This document shows positions 9,925-18,252 of a stretch of 64,000 bases of DNA, in pieces; position 1 is the stretch's first letter, and every line of letters starts with the position of its first letter. This DNA is from Tunturiibacter empetritectus (GTDB taxonomy: Bacteria > Acidobacteriota > Terriglobia > Terriglobales > Acidobacteriaceae), in contig NZ_JACHDZ010000001.1 of NCBI RefSeq assembly GCF_014201375.1, positions 785,206 to 849,205 of the forward strand. The letters run 5' to 3'. Under the pieces are notes generated by a model, which worked only from the letters and a program-made list of their open reading frames with translations, searched no databases and was not told the DNA's origin. The position numbers and the translations under genes were made by a program.

Positions 9925-10974
9925 CTATTGTTGGCGGTAGAGGCGGAGTTCGCGCGGGGAGCGGTCGGCGCGGAGGCCGCTGGGCAGGTGGAGGGTGGAG
10001 CCGGTGCGGGCGGCTACGGTAGGGTCGGAACGAAAGCCGCAGAGGGCGAGGAGGCGGGCGGTCTCGTCGAAGGTGAGGCGGGCTCCCAGCTGGCGGGCGG
10101 CGGCGCGGAGGACTCGGCGGCGGAGGGCTGGGTCGAGGGTGCGAAGGCGGTCGAGTTCGATGGAGACTTCGGAGTGGGATTGGCCGGGGGTGGTGCTGAC
10201 GGCGCGGCCTCCGCCTCGGACGGGTTTGCCGGGGAGGAGGAGTTGAGGGAGGAGGCGGTTTAGTTCTGTCTGCCAGCGGGTCTCTTCCTCGCGGGCCAGC
10301 TCGGCCATGTTGGCCAGGGTCTGGTCGAGATTGGGGTTGTAGGTGCGGAGCTGGGGGAGGAGCTCGTGGCGGATTTTGTTGCGGGTGTAGGCGGTGTCGG
10401 TGTTGGTGGAGTCGGTGCGCCAGGGCTGGTTGATGGATTTCAGGAAGGCTTCGATTTCGGCGCGGCGGGTTTGCAGGAACGGGCGGAGGATCTTTCCTTT
10501 TGCGAGAGTGATTGTCGGGTGGATGGCGCTTAGGCCTTCGGTCCAGGCTCCGCGGAGGATCTTCATGAGGACGGTTTCGGATTGGTCGTCGAGGGTGTGG
10601 GCGGTGAGGATGGTGTCGGCGTGGCCTGAGGTTAGGAGGTTGGTGAAGATTTCGTAGCGGAGGTTGCGGGCGGCTTCTTCGATGGTCTCGTGTGTTTGAG
10701 CGACACGATCGGGGACGCTGGTTTGGTGGAGGTGGAGGGGGATGTCGTGGGCGATGCAGAGGTCTTCGACGAAGCGCTGGTCGGCGTCGGCTTCGGCGCC
10801 GCGCAGGCCGTGGTGGACGTGGACGGCGGAGAGGCCGATGCCGAGGGGCTCGCGTGCGGCGTGGAGGGTGAGGAGGAGAGCTACGGAGTCTGCTCCGCCG
10901 GAGAGGGCTACGCAGAGACGGTCGCCGGGTTGGATTTGGGTGCGGTCGAAGGGGAGTGGCGCGGCGGCGGACAT
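9925..10974 (-). CDS. tilS: tRNA(Ile)-lysidine synthetase
   Basis: Modifies C34 of the tRNA(Ile) CAU anticodon to lysidine using ATP and lysine. The start ATG at 10972-10974 is preferred over one 51 bases upstream because it directly precedes MSAAAPLPFDR and leaves the usual distance to the P-loop. Motifs: PP-loop SGGADS (25-30), HTLDDQSETVLMKILRG in the middle, and RNKIRHELLPQL, all TilS hallmarks. At 349 residues it is shorter than the E. coli enzyme but has a C-terminal region (ELDRLRTLDPALRRRVLR onward). It stands alone between repeats and the next minus-strand gene. Confidence 0.93.
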   Translation of the reverse strand: MSAAAPLPFDRTQIQPGDRLCVALSGGADSVALLLTLHAAREPLGIGLSAVHVHHGLRGAEADADQRFVEDLCIAHDIPLHLHQTSVPDRVAQTHETIEEAARNLRYEIFTNLLTSGHADTILTAHTLDDQSETVLMKILRGAWTEGLSAIHPTITLAKGKILRPFLQTRRAEIEAFLKSINQPWRTDSTNTDTAYTRNKIRHELLPQLRTYNPNLDQTLANMAELAREEETRWQTELNRLLPQLLLPGKPVRGGGRAVSTTPGQSHSEVSIELDRLRTLDPALRRRVLRAAARQLGARLTFDETARLLALCGFRSDPTVAARTGSTLHLPSGLRADRSPRELRLYRQQ

Positions 10975-11047
10975 GAGCCTTATGTTACTGACTGAGAGCA
11001 GAACGTACGCGACGAAGAGACTCAACGCTTCGCCAATTGATGCTGTG

Positions 11048-11779
11048 TCAGCTGAAATTATGCGGCAAATGCTTTAAGTAGCGGAGTGGATGCTTGAAAA
11101 GGTAGGAGACTGGATATTTGTACGTAGCGGTCATTTCGCCAAATGTGGTGAATTGTTCGGAATGATCCTCTACTCCGAGTCGGCCATAAGCAAAATGCGC
11201 ATTGATCTGAGCAAAGCTTTGTTCGCCAGCATGAAGTTGAACGGCGTTCACACGCTCGCCGAAGAGCGGGCCGAGCCTAAAGATAACGTCATACGTGCCT
11301 GGATCGAGTTGGGCACTCCAATGTCCTGTCGCATCTGTATTCGTTGAGAGGATGACCGCCCCATTTGCTAGAAAGATCACCTGCGCTCCGGTTGGAGGCG
11401 CATCACCTTTCGCGCCTGTCAATGTACCGCTAACGAAAGCCTTATCTGTGTGTACAGGGTTACTTTGAGCTTGGCCCGATCCAGTTGCTAATGCCATACA
11501 GGCAACCAGGCCTGCAGCGTGCGTTGCCAGGGAGGTGCGATCCGTAGAGTCAAGCATGACGAGAGAGCCATCGGCACGATGAGTTACACGAGCACATAAG
11601 TGACCGCCGGTGATGTCGATGAGTTTCTCGATTTCGCACGAGGTCATGGTTGCGAAGTTGTGAACGTGTTTGTCGCAGGTCTGACAGTGTCGCCTGTGAG
11701 TAGTTCCTCGCATTGCCTCCCACGTTTCAGAGCAAGCGTTCGCAGTTTGAACGTCAAAACGTAGTGGATGGCGACTCAT
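11048..11779 (-). CDS. Membrane protein with N-terminal Cys motif and carboxypeptidase-regulatory-like domain
   Basis: Unrecognised 243-residue protein. The start at 11779 has an AAGGAAG ribosome site; a frame-open ATG 57 bases upstream has none as good. Residues 10-66 hold a compact Cys/His domain (Cys16, CxxC at 32-35 in HCQTCDKHVHNF, Cys62). It resembles a small domain of many Bacteroidetes and acidobacterial proteins of the form W..M....+..C..C.K.V.DF. A hydrophobic helix follows (about 84-100), then an Ig-like carboxypeptidase-regulatory fold (about 112-190, DATGHWSAQLDPGTYDVIF). Likely membrane-anchored with the beta domain outside. Function unknown. Confidence 0.7.
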   Translation of the reverse strand: MSRHPLRFDVQTANACSETWEAMRGTTHRRHCQTCDKHVHNFATMTSCEIEKLIDITGGHLCARVTHRADGSLVMLDSTDRTSLATHAAGLVACMALATGSGQAQSNPVHTDKAFVSGTLTGAKGDAPPTGAQVIFLANGAVILSTNTDATGHWSAQLDPGTYDVIFRLGPLFGERVNAVQLHAGEQSFAQINAHFAYGRLGVEDHSEQFTTFGEMTATYKYPVSYLFKHPLRYLKHLPHNFS

Positions 11780-11855
11780 AAGCTTCCTTGTTCTCAATAC
11801 ATTGGCGTATCTTACGCTTTCGCGATGATCATTCAAGAATTTATATACTGACAGG

Positions 11856-12314
11856 ATGTTTGAGACGAGATTGGCTACGGTTGAGGATGCGGAGTTGATT
11901 GCTCGGCAGCGGCGGCAGATGTTTGTGGATGCGGGGCAGGCAGAGGACGCGGGGCTGCAGACGATGATGGAGAACTTTGTGGCCTGGGTTCGGCCTCGCT
12001 TGATGGATGGCAGCTACGTTGGGTGGATGGTGGAGGAAGAAGGTAGCGTCGTGGCGGGGGCGGGGATGTGGATGATGGAGTTTCCTCCGCACTGGATGGA
12101 TGCGCAGCCGTTGCGGGCTTATTTGCTGAACTTTTATGTGGAGCCGGAGGCGCGAGGCAAGGGGCTGGCTTATCGGCTGCTGAAGACTTCGGTGGAGGCG
12201 GCGCGGGGGCGGGGAGTGAAGGTGGTTTCGCTGCATGCTTCGAAGTTCGGCAGGCCTATTTATGAGCGGAATGGGTTTGAAGAGTCGACCGAGATGATGC
12301 TGCGGCTGGAGTAG
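11856..12314 (+). CDS. GNAT family N-acetyltransferase
   Basis: Single-domain GNAT acetyltransferase of 152 residues. The acetyl-CoA binding motif A is visible as NFYVEPEARGKGLAYRLL (about residues 91-108; R-G-K-G-L-A loop), followed by a helix and the motif B region VVSLHASKFGRPIYERNGF, where the terminal YERNGF is typical. The substrate cannot be told from sequence. It lies 28 bases before ispD on the same strand and may be co-transcribed, but nothing links it to isoprenoid synthesis. Confidence 0.88.
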   Translation: MFETRLATVEDAELIARQRRQMFVDAGQAEDAGLQTMMENFVAWVRPRLMDGSYVGWMVEEEGSVVAGAGMWMMEFPPHWMDAQPLRAYLLNFYVEPEARGKGLAYRLLKTSVEAARGRGVKVVSLHASKFGRPIYERNGFEESTEMMLRLE

Positions 12315-12342
12315 TGCGCGCATCTTGTATACTTCGCAGGTT

Positions 12343-13065
12343 ATGCGAGTCTTTGTGATTCTTCCAGCAGCAGGTATTGGGACGCGGATGGCCGCGGGGG
12401 GTGCGTCGGGTCCAGGTTCAGGGGCGGCGCCGAAACAGTTTCTTGCGATTGGTGGAGTGCCGGTGCTGATTCGGTCGGTGCGGGCGTTTCTTGCGGTGCC
12501 GCGCGTGGATGCGGTTTGCCTGGCGGTGCGGGCGCATGAGCGGGAGCGGGTGGAGGCGCAGATGGTCGAGTACAAGCTGGGGCCGCGCGTGCATATGGTG
12601 GAGGGTGGAGATAACCGGCAGCATTCGGTTGCGAATGCTCTGGCTGCGCTGGAGTGCGACGCGGACGATGTGGTGTTGGTGCATGATGCGGTGAGGCCTC
12701 TGATCGATCCGGCGACGATTGAGCGGACGATTGATGCGGTGGTGAAACATGGAGCGGCGATTGTGGGGCTGCCAGCGGTGGATACGATCAAGCAGGTGGA
12801 GCGGACGGCGGATGGGGCGATTGTGACGGCGACGATTCCTAGAGAGAGGATTGTGCAGGCGCAGACGCCGCAGGGTGCGCGGTTTGGGTTGTTGAGAGCG
12901 GCGTTTGTGGAGGCTGAGGCGGATGGGTTTTCGGGGACGGACGAGGCTAGTCTGCTGGAGCGGGCCGGGGTGGAGGTGGCGGTAGTGCAGGGGTCGGCGA
13001 GGAACTTCAAGATTACGCAGCCGGGGGATATTGAACTGGCGGAGTTTTATCTGGGTAAGGCGTAA
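12343..13065 (+). CDS. ispD: 2-C-methyl-D-erythritol 4-phosphate cytidylyltransferase
   Basis: Third step of the non-mevalonate isoprenoid pathway: joins CTP and MEP to give CDP-ME. Start at ATG 12343 (MRVFVILPAAGIGTRM), preferred over an in-frame codon 18 bases earlier, since it gives the canonical N-terminus with the nucleotide-binding PAAGxGxRM loop. Further motifs: PKQFLAIGGVPVL, VHDAVRPL (with the conserved Asp-Ala-x-Arg) and QTPQGARF. 240 residues, standard size. ispF follows 500 bases downstream with a small gene between, so the two form a split ispDF pair. Confidence 0.95.
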   Translation: MRVFVILPAAGIGTRMAAGGASGPGSGAAPKQFLAIGGVPVLIRSVRAFLAVPRVDAVCLAVRAHERERVEAQMVEYKLGPRVHMVEGGDNRQHSVANALAALECDADDVVLVHDAVRPLIDPATIERTIDAVVKHGAAIVGLPAVDTIKQVERTADGAIVTATIPRERIVQAQTPQGARFGLLRAAFVEAEADGFSGTDEASLLERAGVEVAVVQGSARNFKITQPGDIELAEFYLGKA

Positions 13066-13178
13066 CGGTGATAAGGGCGATAAAAACTGATAAGAGCAAG
13101 ACGAAGGTATGGTGGAATTTTGAGTGACGGCGTTGAGTTCTCTGAGCGCAATGATCTTTTGACGGAGAAGATTATTGG

Positions 13179-13565
13179 GTGTTCTATGAGGTTTATAACG
13201 AACTTGGGTTCGGATTTCTTGAGTCGGTTTATCGGGAGGCGATGCGGATTGCTCTGACGCAGGCAGGACTTGAGGTGCAGGCTGAAGTGTCTATTCCGGT
13301 GAGCTTTCGCGGCAGTTTGGTGGGAATGTTTCGAGCTGATCTTGTTGTGGCCGGGACGGTCGTTGTTGAATTGAAGACTGCAGAGGCGATAAGCAAAGCC
13401 CATGAGGCGCAGGTGCTCCACTATCTGAGGGCTTCGACGATGGAGGTCGGGTTAGTGATGAATTTCGGACCGGACGCCAGATTTCGACGGGTTGAGATGG
13501 GAAATGTGCGTAAGAAGAGTATGGCCGCAAGTGCTCTCCGACTGGCTGGAAACATGGGAAGATAG
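13179..13565 (+). CDS. GxxExxY protein, N-terminus apparently lost to a frameshift
   Basis: The 128-residue frame from a GTG at 13179 holds the family core: LGFGFLESVYREAM (the GxxExxY motif), then FRADLVVAGTVVVELKTAEAI, a PD-(D/E)xK-like strand pair with D, E and K as possible catalytic residues, and HEAQVLHYLR. The usual N-terminal segment is missing from this frame but present just upstream in another: from a TTG at 13120 the bases read SDGVEFSERNDLLTEKIIGC, which should run into FYEVYNELG. One extra T near 13184 would join them. Either a true single-base deletion or a sequence error. It sits between ispD and ispF. Function of the family is not established. Confidence 0.7.
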   Translation: MFYEVYNELGFGFLESVYREAMRIALTQAGLEVQAEVSIPVSFRGSLVGMFRADLVVAGTVVVELKTAEAISKAHEAQVLHYLRASTMEVGLVMNFGPDARFRRVEMGNVRKKSMAASALRLAGNMGR

Positions 13566-13568
13566 CTT

Positions 13569-14180
13569 ATGGGTATGAGGATTGGTTACGGGTTTGACTC
13601 GCATGCGTTTACGGCGGGTGTGCCGCTGGTGATTGGCGGACTTGCGATTGAGCATCCTGAGGGGCTGGCTGGGCACTCGGATGGGGATGTGCTGCTGCAT
13701 GCGATTACGGATGCGCTGCTGGGTGCGGTGAGCGCGGGGGATATCGGCACGTTCTTTCCGCCGAGCGATCCGCGGTGGAAGGGTGCGGCTTCGAGTGTGT
13801 TTTTGCAGACGGCGCTGGAAGAGGTGGCGACGGCTGGGTACAAGATCGTGAATATCGATACGGTGCTGGTGATGGCGAAGCCGAAGATTGTGCCGATTGC
13901 GGGGGAGTTGCGGGAGAGCGTTGCGGCACTGCTGGGCGTGAAGCCGGGTGAGGTGGGGATCAAGGCGAAGACGCCGGAGGGTTTGAATCAGGACAACGTT
14001 GCTGTGGCGCATGTGACGGTCCTGCTGGAGAGTCTGGGGATTCCGGAGCCAGTGGGGGCTATGGCTGCTTCGGCTGAGAGTGAGATCGATGTGGTGGTGA
14101 AGACGCTGGTGGGGGAGTCGCGTGGTGTTTCGGCGCTGGGCCGGAAGGTGACTCCGTTTGATACGGATGATCTGACTTAG
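13569..14180 (+). CDS. ispF: 2-C-methyl-D-erythritol 2,4-cyclodiphosphate synthase, C-terminally extended
   Basis: Cyclises CDP-ME 2-phosphate to MEcPP in the non-mevalonate pathway. The N-terminal metal site is visible as GYGFDSHAF (Asp and His ligands), followed by GHSDGDVLLHAITDALLGA, DIGTFFPPSDPRWKGA and the substrate loop IKAKTPEGL. The family is normally about 157-160 residues; this one has 203. The excess is a roughly 40-residue tail after VTVLLESLGIPEP that contains an acidic helix and FDTDDLT. The trimeric core should be intact. The role of the tail is unknown. Confidence 0.94.
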   Translation: MGMRIGYGFDSHAFTAGVPLVIGGLAIEHPEGLAGHSDGDVLLHAITDALLGAVSAGDIGTFFPPSDPRWKGAASSVFLQTALEEVATAGYKIVNIDTVLVMAKPKIVPIAGELRESVAALLGVKPGEVGIKAKTPEGLNQDNVAVAHVTVLLESLGIPEPVGAMAASAESEIDVVVKTLVGESRGVSALGRKVTPFDTDDLT

Positions 14181-14213
14181 CAACGAGGCGTTGAAGAAAG
14201 CTTAGGTGATGCA

Positions 14214-14938
14214 ATGAAGGGCGAGAAGAAAAATCCGAACAGTTCGATGATCGAAGGCCGTGTGGCGAAGACGAACGGGGAGACTCGGCTGGAGACACTG
14301 GCGTCAATTTGTACTACGGTCGCTGTCTGGATGTTCGGGATTACCTACGGGTTTCAAAACTTCGTGATTCCATCGTCGTCGATGGCGAGTACTTTGCTTG
14401 TTGGGGATCATGTTCTGGTCGATCGCATCAATGTTGCACCGTCGTCGAAGTGGGCGCCATTTGTCTCGCACGATTCGGTTCATCGTGGGGACGTGGTTGT
14501 GTTCTACAGACCGGCTGCGGCAGCGTTTTTTTGAATGGAGTTGCGCAGAGTGAACCATGGGCGGCAAAACCGACGCTTGAGAACTACGACAGCTATCGGG
14601 ATGAGTTTCCGCTGATGCAGCCACCTGACAATGTGGGTGTGACTGCGGAGTGGTCTGTCGAGCTTCCCAGCCATATCGAAGGCAATGACCTGGTGGTGCC
14701 TGAAGGTAGATATTTTGTGATGGGAGACAACAGAACGAACAGCCTGGATGGCCGTTACTGGGGACTTGTGCCGAGAGCCAATATCCTGGGCTGGCCGCTA
14801 TTTGTCTACTGGTCTTTTCCTACGCCGGAGAATCTCTATAAAACCAAGATGTCGGAGCAAGCCAGCTTCGGTCTTCGCGAGGCCGCTCACTTCTTTGATG
14901 AGACGCGATGGAGCCGGACCTTTCACATCGTGAAGTAG
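14214..14938 (+). pseudogene. lepB: Signal peptidase I remnant lacking the catalytic-lysine segment
   Basis: Two frames together make a type I signal peptidase. The first (14214-14534) has one membrane helix, the serine box VIPSSSMASTLLVGDHVLVDR and RGDVVVFYRPA, then ends in TGA. The second (same strand, from about 14520 to 14938) resumes with FLNGVAQSEPWAAKP and carries the last box FVMGDNRTNSLDGRYWGLVP. Between them the stretch that normally holds the general base (K-R-V-x-G-x-P-G-D) is absent and the frame changes, so a deletion of perhaps 60-120 bases is inferred. The remnant cannot be an active Ser/Lys peptidase. Another lepB copy must exist elsewhere. Confidence 0.85.
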
Positions 14939-14957
14939 CAATCTTCTAATCCTGGAT

Positions 14958-15626
14958 TCATGAGATGACAAGGGCTATGGCGAATCCGTCGTAGCCTTTG
15001 CTGCCTACGGTCTGGAGCGCGGTGGCTTCGAGCCGGGGATTGTCTCCAAAGCGCTCGAGGAAGGTGCGTGTGCCTGAGACTGCGGGGTCGGAGCTGTTCG
15101 GATCGAGGATGGCGCCGTCGCGGATGACGTTGTCTCCGATGATGACGGTGCCGGGACGCGAGAGTTTGATAGCCCATTCGAGATACGAGGGGTTGTTGGG
15201 TTTGTCCGCGTCGAGGAAGATGAGGTCGAAGGGTGCGGCTTTTTGGGCGTGCAGGTTGGCCAGAGATTCGAGCGCACTGCCGACTCTGAGGTCGACGAGC
15301 GAGGATAGGCCTGCGCGCTTGATGTTTGCCGCAGCTACGCTGGCGTGGGTGGGATTGAGCTCGAGTGTGATCAGTGTTCCGTCTGGCGGCAGAGCGCGCG
15401 CGAGCCAGATGGTGCTGTATCCGCCGAGGGTTCCGACTTCGAGAATGCGCTTCGCTTTATGGATGCGGGCGAGCAGATGAAGAAACTTGCCCTGGTTGGG
15501 AGCTACGTCGATGGCGGGTAGTCCGGCGTCTGCGTTGGTGCGCACGGCTTCGTTGAGTGCTTGATCGGGATGAACGAGAGTGTCGGTGAGGAAGTGGTCG
15601 ACTGAGGTCCAGAGATCCTGATTCAT
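14958..15626 (-). CDS. Class I SAM-dependent O-methyltransferase
   Basis: A 222-residue enzyme of the catechol/caffeoyl-CoA O-methyltransferase family. SAM-binding motif I is ILEVGTLGGYSTIWLARALP (start about residue 62), motif II is LITLELNPTHASVAAANIKRAG, and FDLIFLDADKPNNPSYLEWA supplies the aspartate and metal-site region. GDNVIRDGAILDP is also typical. The acceptor is likely a catechol-like phenol but cannot be named. It is convergent with the broken lepB gene. Confidence 0.9.
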   Translation of the reverse strand: MNQDLWTSVDHFLTDTLVHPDQALNEAVRTNADAGLPAIDVAPNQGKFLHLLARIHKAKRILEVGTLGGYSTIWLARALPPDGTLITLELNPTHASVAAANIKRAGLSSLVDLRVGSALESLANLHAQKAAPFDLIFLDADKPNNPSYLEWAIKLSRPGTVIIGDNVIRDGAILDPNSSDPAVSGTRTFLERFGDNPRLEATALQTVGSKGYDGFAIALVIS

Positions 15627-15740
15627 ATGGTGATGAGGATAACGGGGTGTGGCTGAAGGGGCAAATTGGTGCGCAGGGCGGTTGCGTTCGAGGGAGTGTT
15701 AGCGTGTTGGTAGAGAGTTGATCGTGCGAGGAGTTTTGAG

Positions 15741-17636
15741 ATGCGAGTTGGTTCCAGCGTTGGCGTGGTCTTGATGGTGGCTTTGGTTTGGGGTGGAGTG
15801 GCGCGGGGGCAGACCGTGGCGGATGTAAGTTTGCAGCCGCATGCAGTGAGCGTGCCTTGTGCTCCGAGCGGGAATGCGACTTGGATGACTCCGGCGGAGA
15901 AGAGTTGCTATGCAACGACTCCTGACTATGCGGAGACGATGGCTTATTTGAATCGCGTGCAGAGTGCGACGCCGGGGCAGGTGAAGATTGAGGCGTTTGG
16001 GAAGACGGGTGAGGGCAGGGAGTTGGATGTGGTGGTGGTTTCGCGGGATGGGGTATTTGATCCTTCTGAGTTACATAAAGCCAAGAGGCCGATTGTGCTG
16101 GTGCAGAACTCGATTCATGCGGGGGAGATGGACGGAAAGGATGCTTGTTTGGCGTTGCTGCGGGATATGGTGATCTCGAAGACGAAGGCGAGTCTGCTGG
16201 AGCGGGCGGTGTTTGTGTTTATCCCGATCTATAACGCGGATGGGCATGAGCGGAGGAGCGCTTATAACCGCATCAATCAGGCTGGTCCGGCGGAGATGGG
16301 CTGGAGGGGCAATGGGACGAATCTGAATTTGAATCGCGATTATCTGAAGCTGGATACGCCGGAGGCTCGGGCGTTCAACTCGATGTTTCATCGCTGGCTG
16401 CCGGACTTTTTTGTGGATGACCATGTGACCGATGGCGCGGACTATCAGTATGACGTGACGTTCACGATTGATGATGGCCCGAATGTGCCGAGGGGTACGG
16501 CGAAGTGGGTGGATGAGGTCGCGACGCCGACGCTTGAGAAGTATGTAGACTCGCATGGGCATCTGGCTTCGCCGACGTATATCAATTTTGTGAATGACAA
16601 TGACCCGAGCGAAGGGCTTGGGTTCAATGATGATCCGCCGCGGTTCTCGACGGGGTACGTGATTCTTGAGGGCCGGCCGGGGATGCTGGTCGAGCTGCAT
16701 ATGCTGAAGGACTATAAGACGCGCGTGACGGGCAACTACGAGATTCTGGCGGGGCTGATGGAGCTGATGAATCGCGATGCGGATAAGGTGATTGCGTTGA
16801 ATGCGGCGGCGGATAAGGAGGCAGAGGCGCTTGGGGCGCATCCGCTGGGGAATGTGATGTATCCGCTGGCGTTGGGGTGGAGCGGGGATACGACACCGTT
16901 TTTGTTTCGCGGATACAAGTACACGCGGGAGTTGAGTGCGGTTTCGGGGGCGATGCGGGTGGAGTATTCGCATGAGCCGTGGAACGTTTCGCTCCCGTTT
17001 CAGACTGGGTTCAAGGTGAAGGCGGAGACGAGGGTGCCGGCTGCTTACATTATTCCGGCGCAGTGGGTGAAGGTGATTGATGTGCTGGCGGCGCATCAGG
17101 TGGAGATGGAGCGGACGACGGCGGTGTGGACGGGCGATGTGGAGACGTATCAGTGTGCTGGGATGGCGTGGCAGGAGCCTCCGTTTGAAGGACGGCATCC
17201 GACGTTCAATGGCGAGGCGATGCACGATCCGGGGAAGTATGGGAGCTGCGTGCTGGTGCGGGAGAAGAGGACGTTTCCGGCGGGGTCGGCGGTGGTGCGG
17301 CTGAATCAGCGGCTGTCGAAGGTGACGTTGGCGTGGCTGGAGCCGGCGGGGCCTGACTCGGCGCTGCAGTGGGGGTTCTTCGATTCGATCTTTGAGCAGA
17401 GGGAGTATGGCGAGGCGTATGTGCTGGAGTCGCTGGCACGGGAGATGATGGCGAAGGATCCGAAGCTGAAGGCGGAGTTTGAGAAGAAGGTGGCGAGCGA
17501 TCCGGTGTTTGCGGGGAATCCGTATGCGCGGCTGGAGTTTTTCTATGAGCGGACGCCGTGGTTTGCTGCGAATCGGGTGGGGCAGTATCCGGTGGGGCGT
17601 TTGCTGAGCGTTGAGGGAGTTCCGGTGGCGCGATAG
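15741..17636 (+). CDS. Secreted M14-family zinc carboxypeptidase
   Basis: Periplasmic or secreted peptidase of 631 residues with a signal peptide (MRVGSSVGVVLMVALVWGGVARG). The zinc site follows the M14 pattern: H126-A-G-E129 in QNSIHAGEMDGKD and His228 in VDDHVTDGADYQYD. NLNLNRDYLKLD at about 194 corresponds to the substrate-carboxylate NR region. The catalytic Glu would lie further on (ILEGRPGMLVELHML is the best candidate). The last 250 residues form an accessory beta-rich domain. Likely scavenges peptides. Monocistronic by spacing. Confidence 0.87.
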   Translation: MRVGSSVGVVLMVALVWGGVARGQTVADVSLQPHAVSVPCAPSGNATWMTPAEKSCYATTPDYAETMAYLNRVQSATPGQVKIEAFGKTGEGRELDVVVVSRDGVFDPSELHKAKRPIVLVQNSIHAGEMDGKDACLALLRDMVISKTKASLLERAVFVFIPIYNADGHERRSAYNRINQAGPAEMGWRGNGTNLNLNRDYLKLDTPEARAFNSMFHRWLPDFFVDDHVTDGADYQYDVTFTIDDGPNVPRGTAKWVDEVATPTLEKYVDSHGHLASPTYINFVNDNDPSEGLGFNDDPPRFSTGYVILEGRPGMLVELHMLKDYKTRVTGNYEILAGLMELMNRDADKVIALNAAADKEAEALGAHPLGNVMYPLALGWSGDTTPFLFRGYKYTRELSAVSGAMRVEYSHEPWNVSLPFQTGFKVKAETRVPAAYIIPAQWVKVIDVLAAHQVEMERTTAVWTGDVETYQCAGMAWQEPPFEGRHPTFNGEAMHDPGKYGSCVLVREKRTFPAGSAVVRLNQRLSKVTLAWLEPAGPDSALQWGFFDSIFEQREYGEAYVLESLAREMMAKDPKLKAEFEKKVASDPVFAGNPYARLEFFYERTPWFAANRVGQYPVGRLLSVEGVPVAR

Positions 17637-17697
17637 TTGGTGTCGATGTTCGCAGGTCGATGGGCTATGATGGGGACCTTCCGAAGAGAGGTGAGCT

Positions 17698-18129
17698 ATG
17701 CATGATCTTGTCGTCGATCTTGTGGCTGTTGCGGTGTGCGGAGCTGTGGGCGGCTTCGTCAATGTATTTATTGGGGATTCTGGGCTTCACCTCCCGTCGA
17801 TAGAAGAGGGGGTCTTTCGTCCGGGATATATCGGTGTGGTGCTGGTGGGGATCGTTGCGGCGGTTGGGGCGTGGCTTGCAACGCAGGGTTCGGCGCTGAC
17901 GGGCGGCTTCGTGCCATCGCCTCCGGTTACGTTGAGGCTGTCTGAGTTGAGCACGGCGATTCTGGTAGGTTTTGGCGGGGCGCGATGGTTCAAGTCGGAG
18001 GGAGAGACGACGATCTTTCGCAAGACGGCGGCTGTGGCGGCGAGCAAGTCGGCCGATAGTGAGGCCGCGGCTACTATCGCGGCGGGAACGCCGATTCAGG
18101 CGCTGACGGCTGCGATCAGGATGCGGTGA
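17698..18129 (+). CDS. Hypothetical membrane protein
   Basis: 143 residues, not recognised. Ribosome site AGAGGTGAG just before the ATG. Two to three hydrophobic helices (LVVDLVAVAVCGAVGGFVNVFIG, GYIGVVLVGIVAAVGAWLA, and a weaker ILVGFGGARWF) form the first 100 residues; the last 40 are Ala/Thr/Lys rich and probably extended. No signal cleavage site. It follows the M14 peptidase gene after 61 bases on the same strand, so co-transcription is possible. Confidence 0.62.
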   Translation: MHDLVVDLVAVAVCGAVGGFVNVFIGDSGLHLPSIEEGVFRPGYIGVVLVGIVAAVGAWLATQGSALTGGFVPSPPVTLRLSELSTAILVGFGGARWFKSEGETTIFRKTAAVAASKSADSEAAATIAAGTPIQALTAAIRMR

Positions 18130-18252
18130 GTGCTGGTGCTTCATGGGATTCGGGAGAAGCTGCGTACGTTTGCGGGAATGTGAAATATCGTATGTCAGTG
18201 GCCGGCTGCCGCGATAGACTTCCTCTATCCTGTTTCTCCTTCGAGGGTTTTG

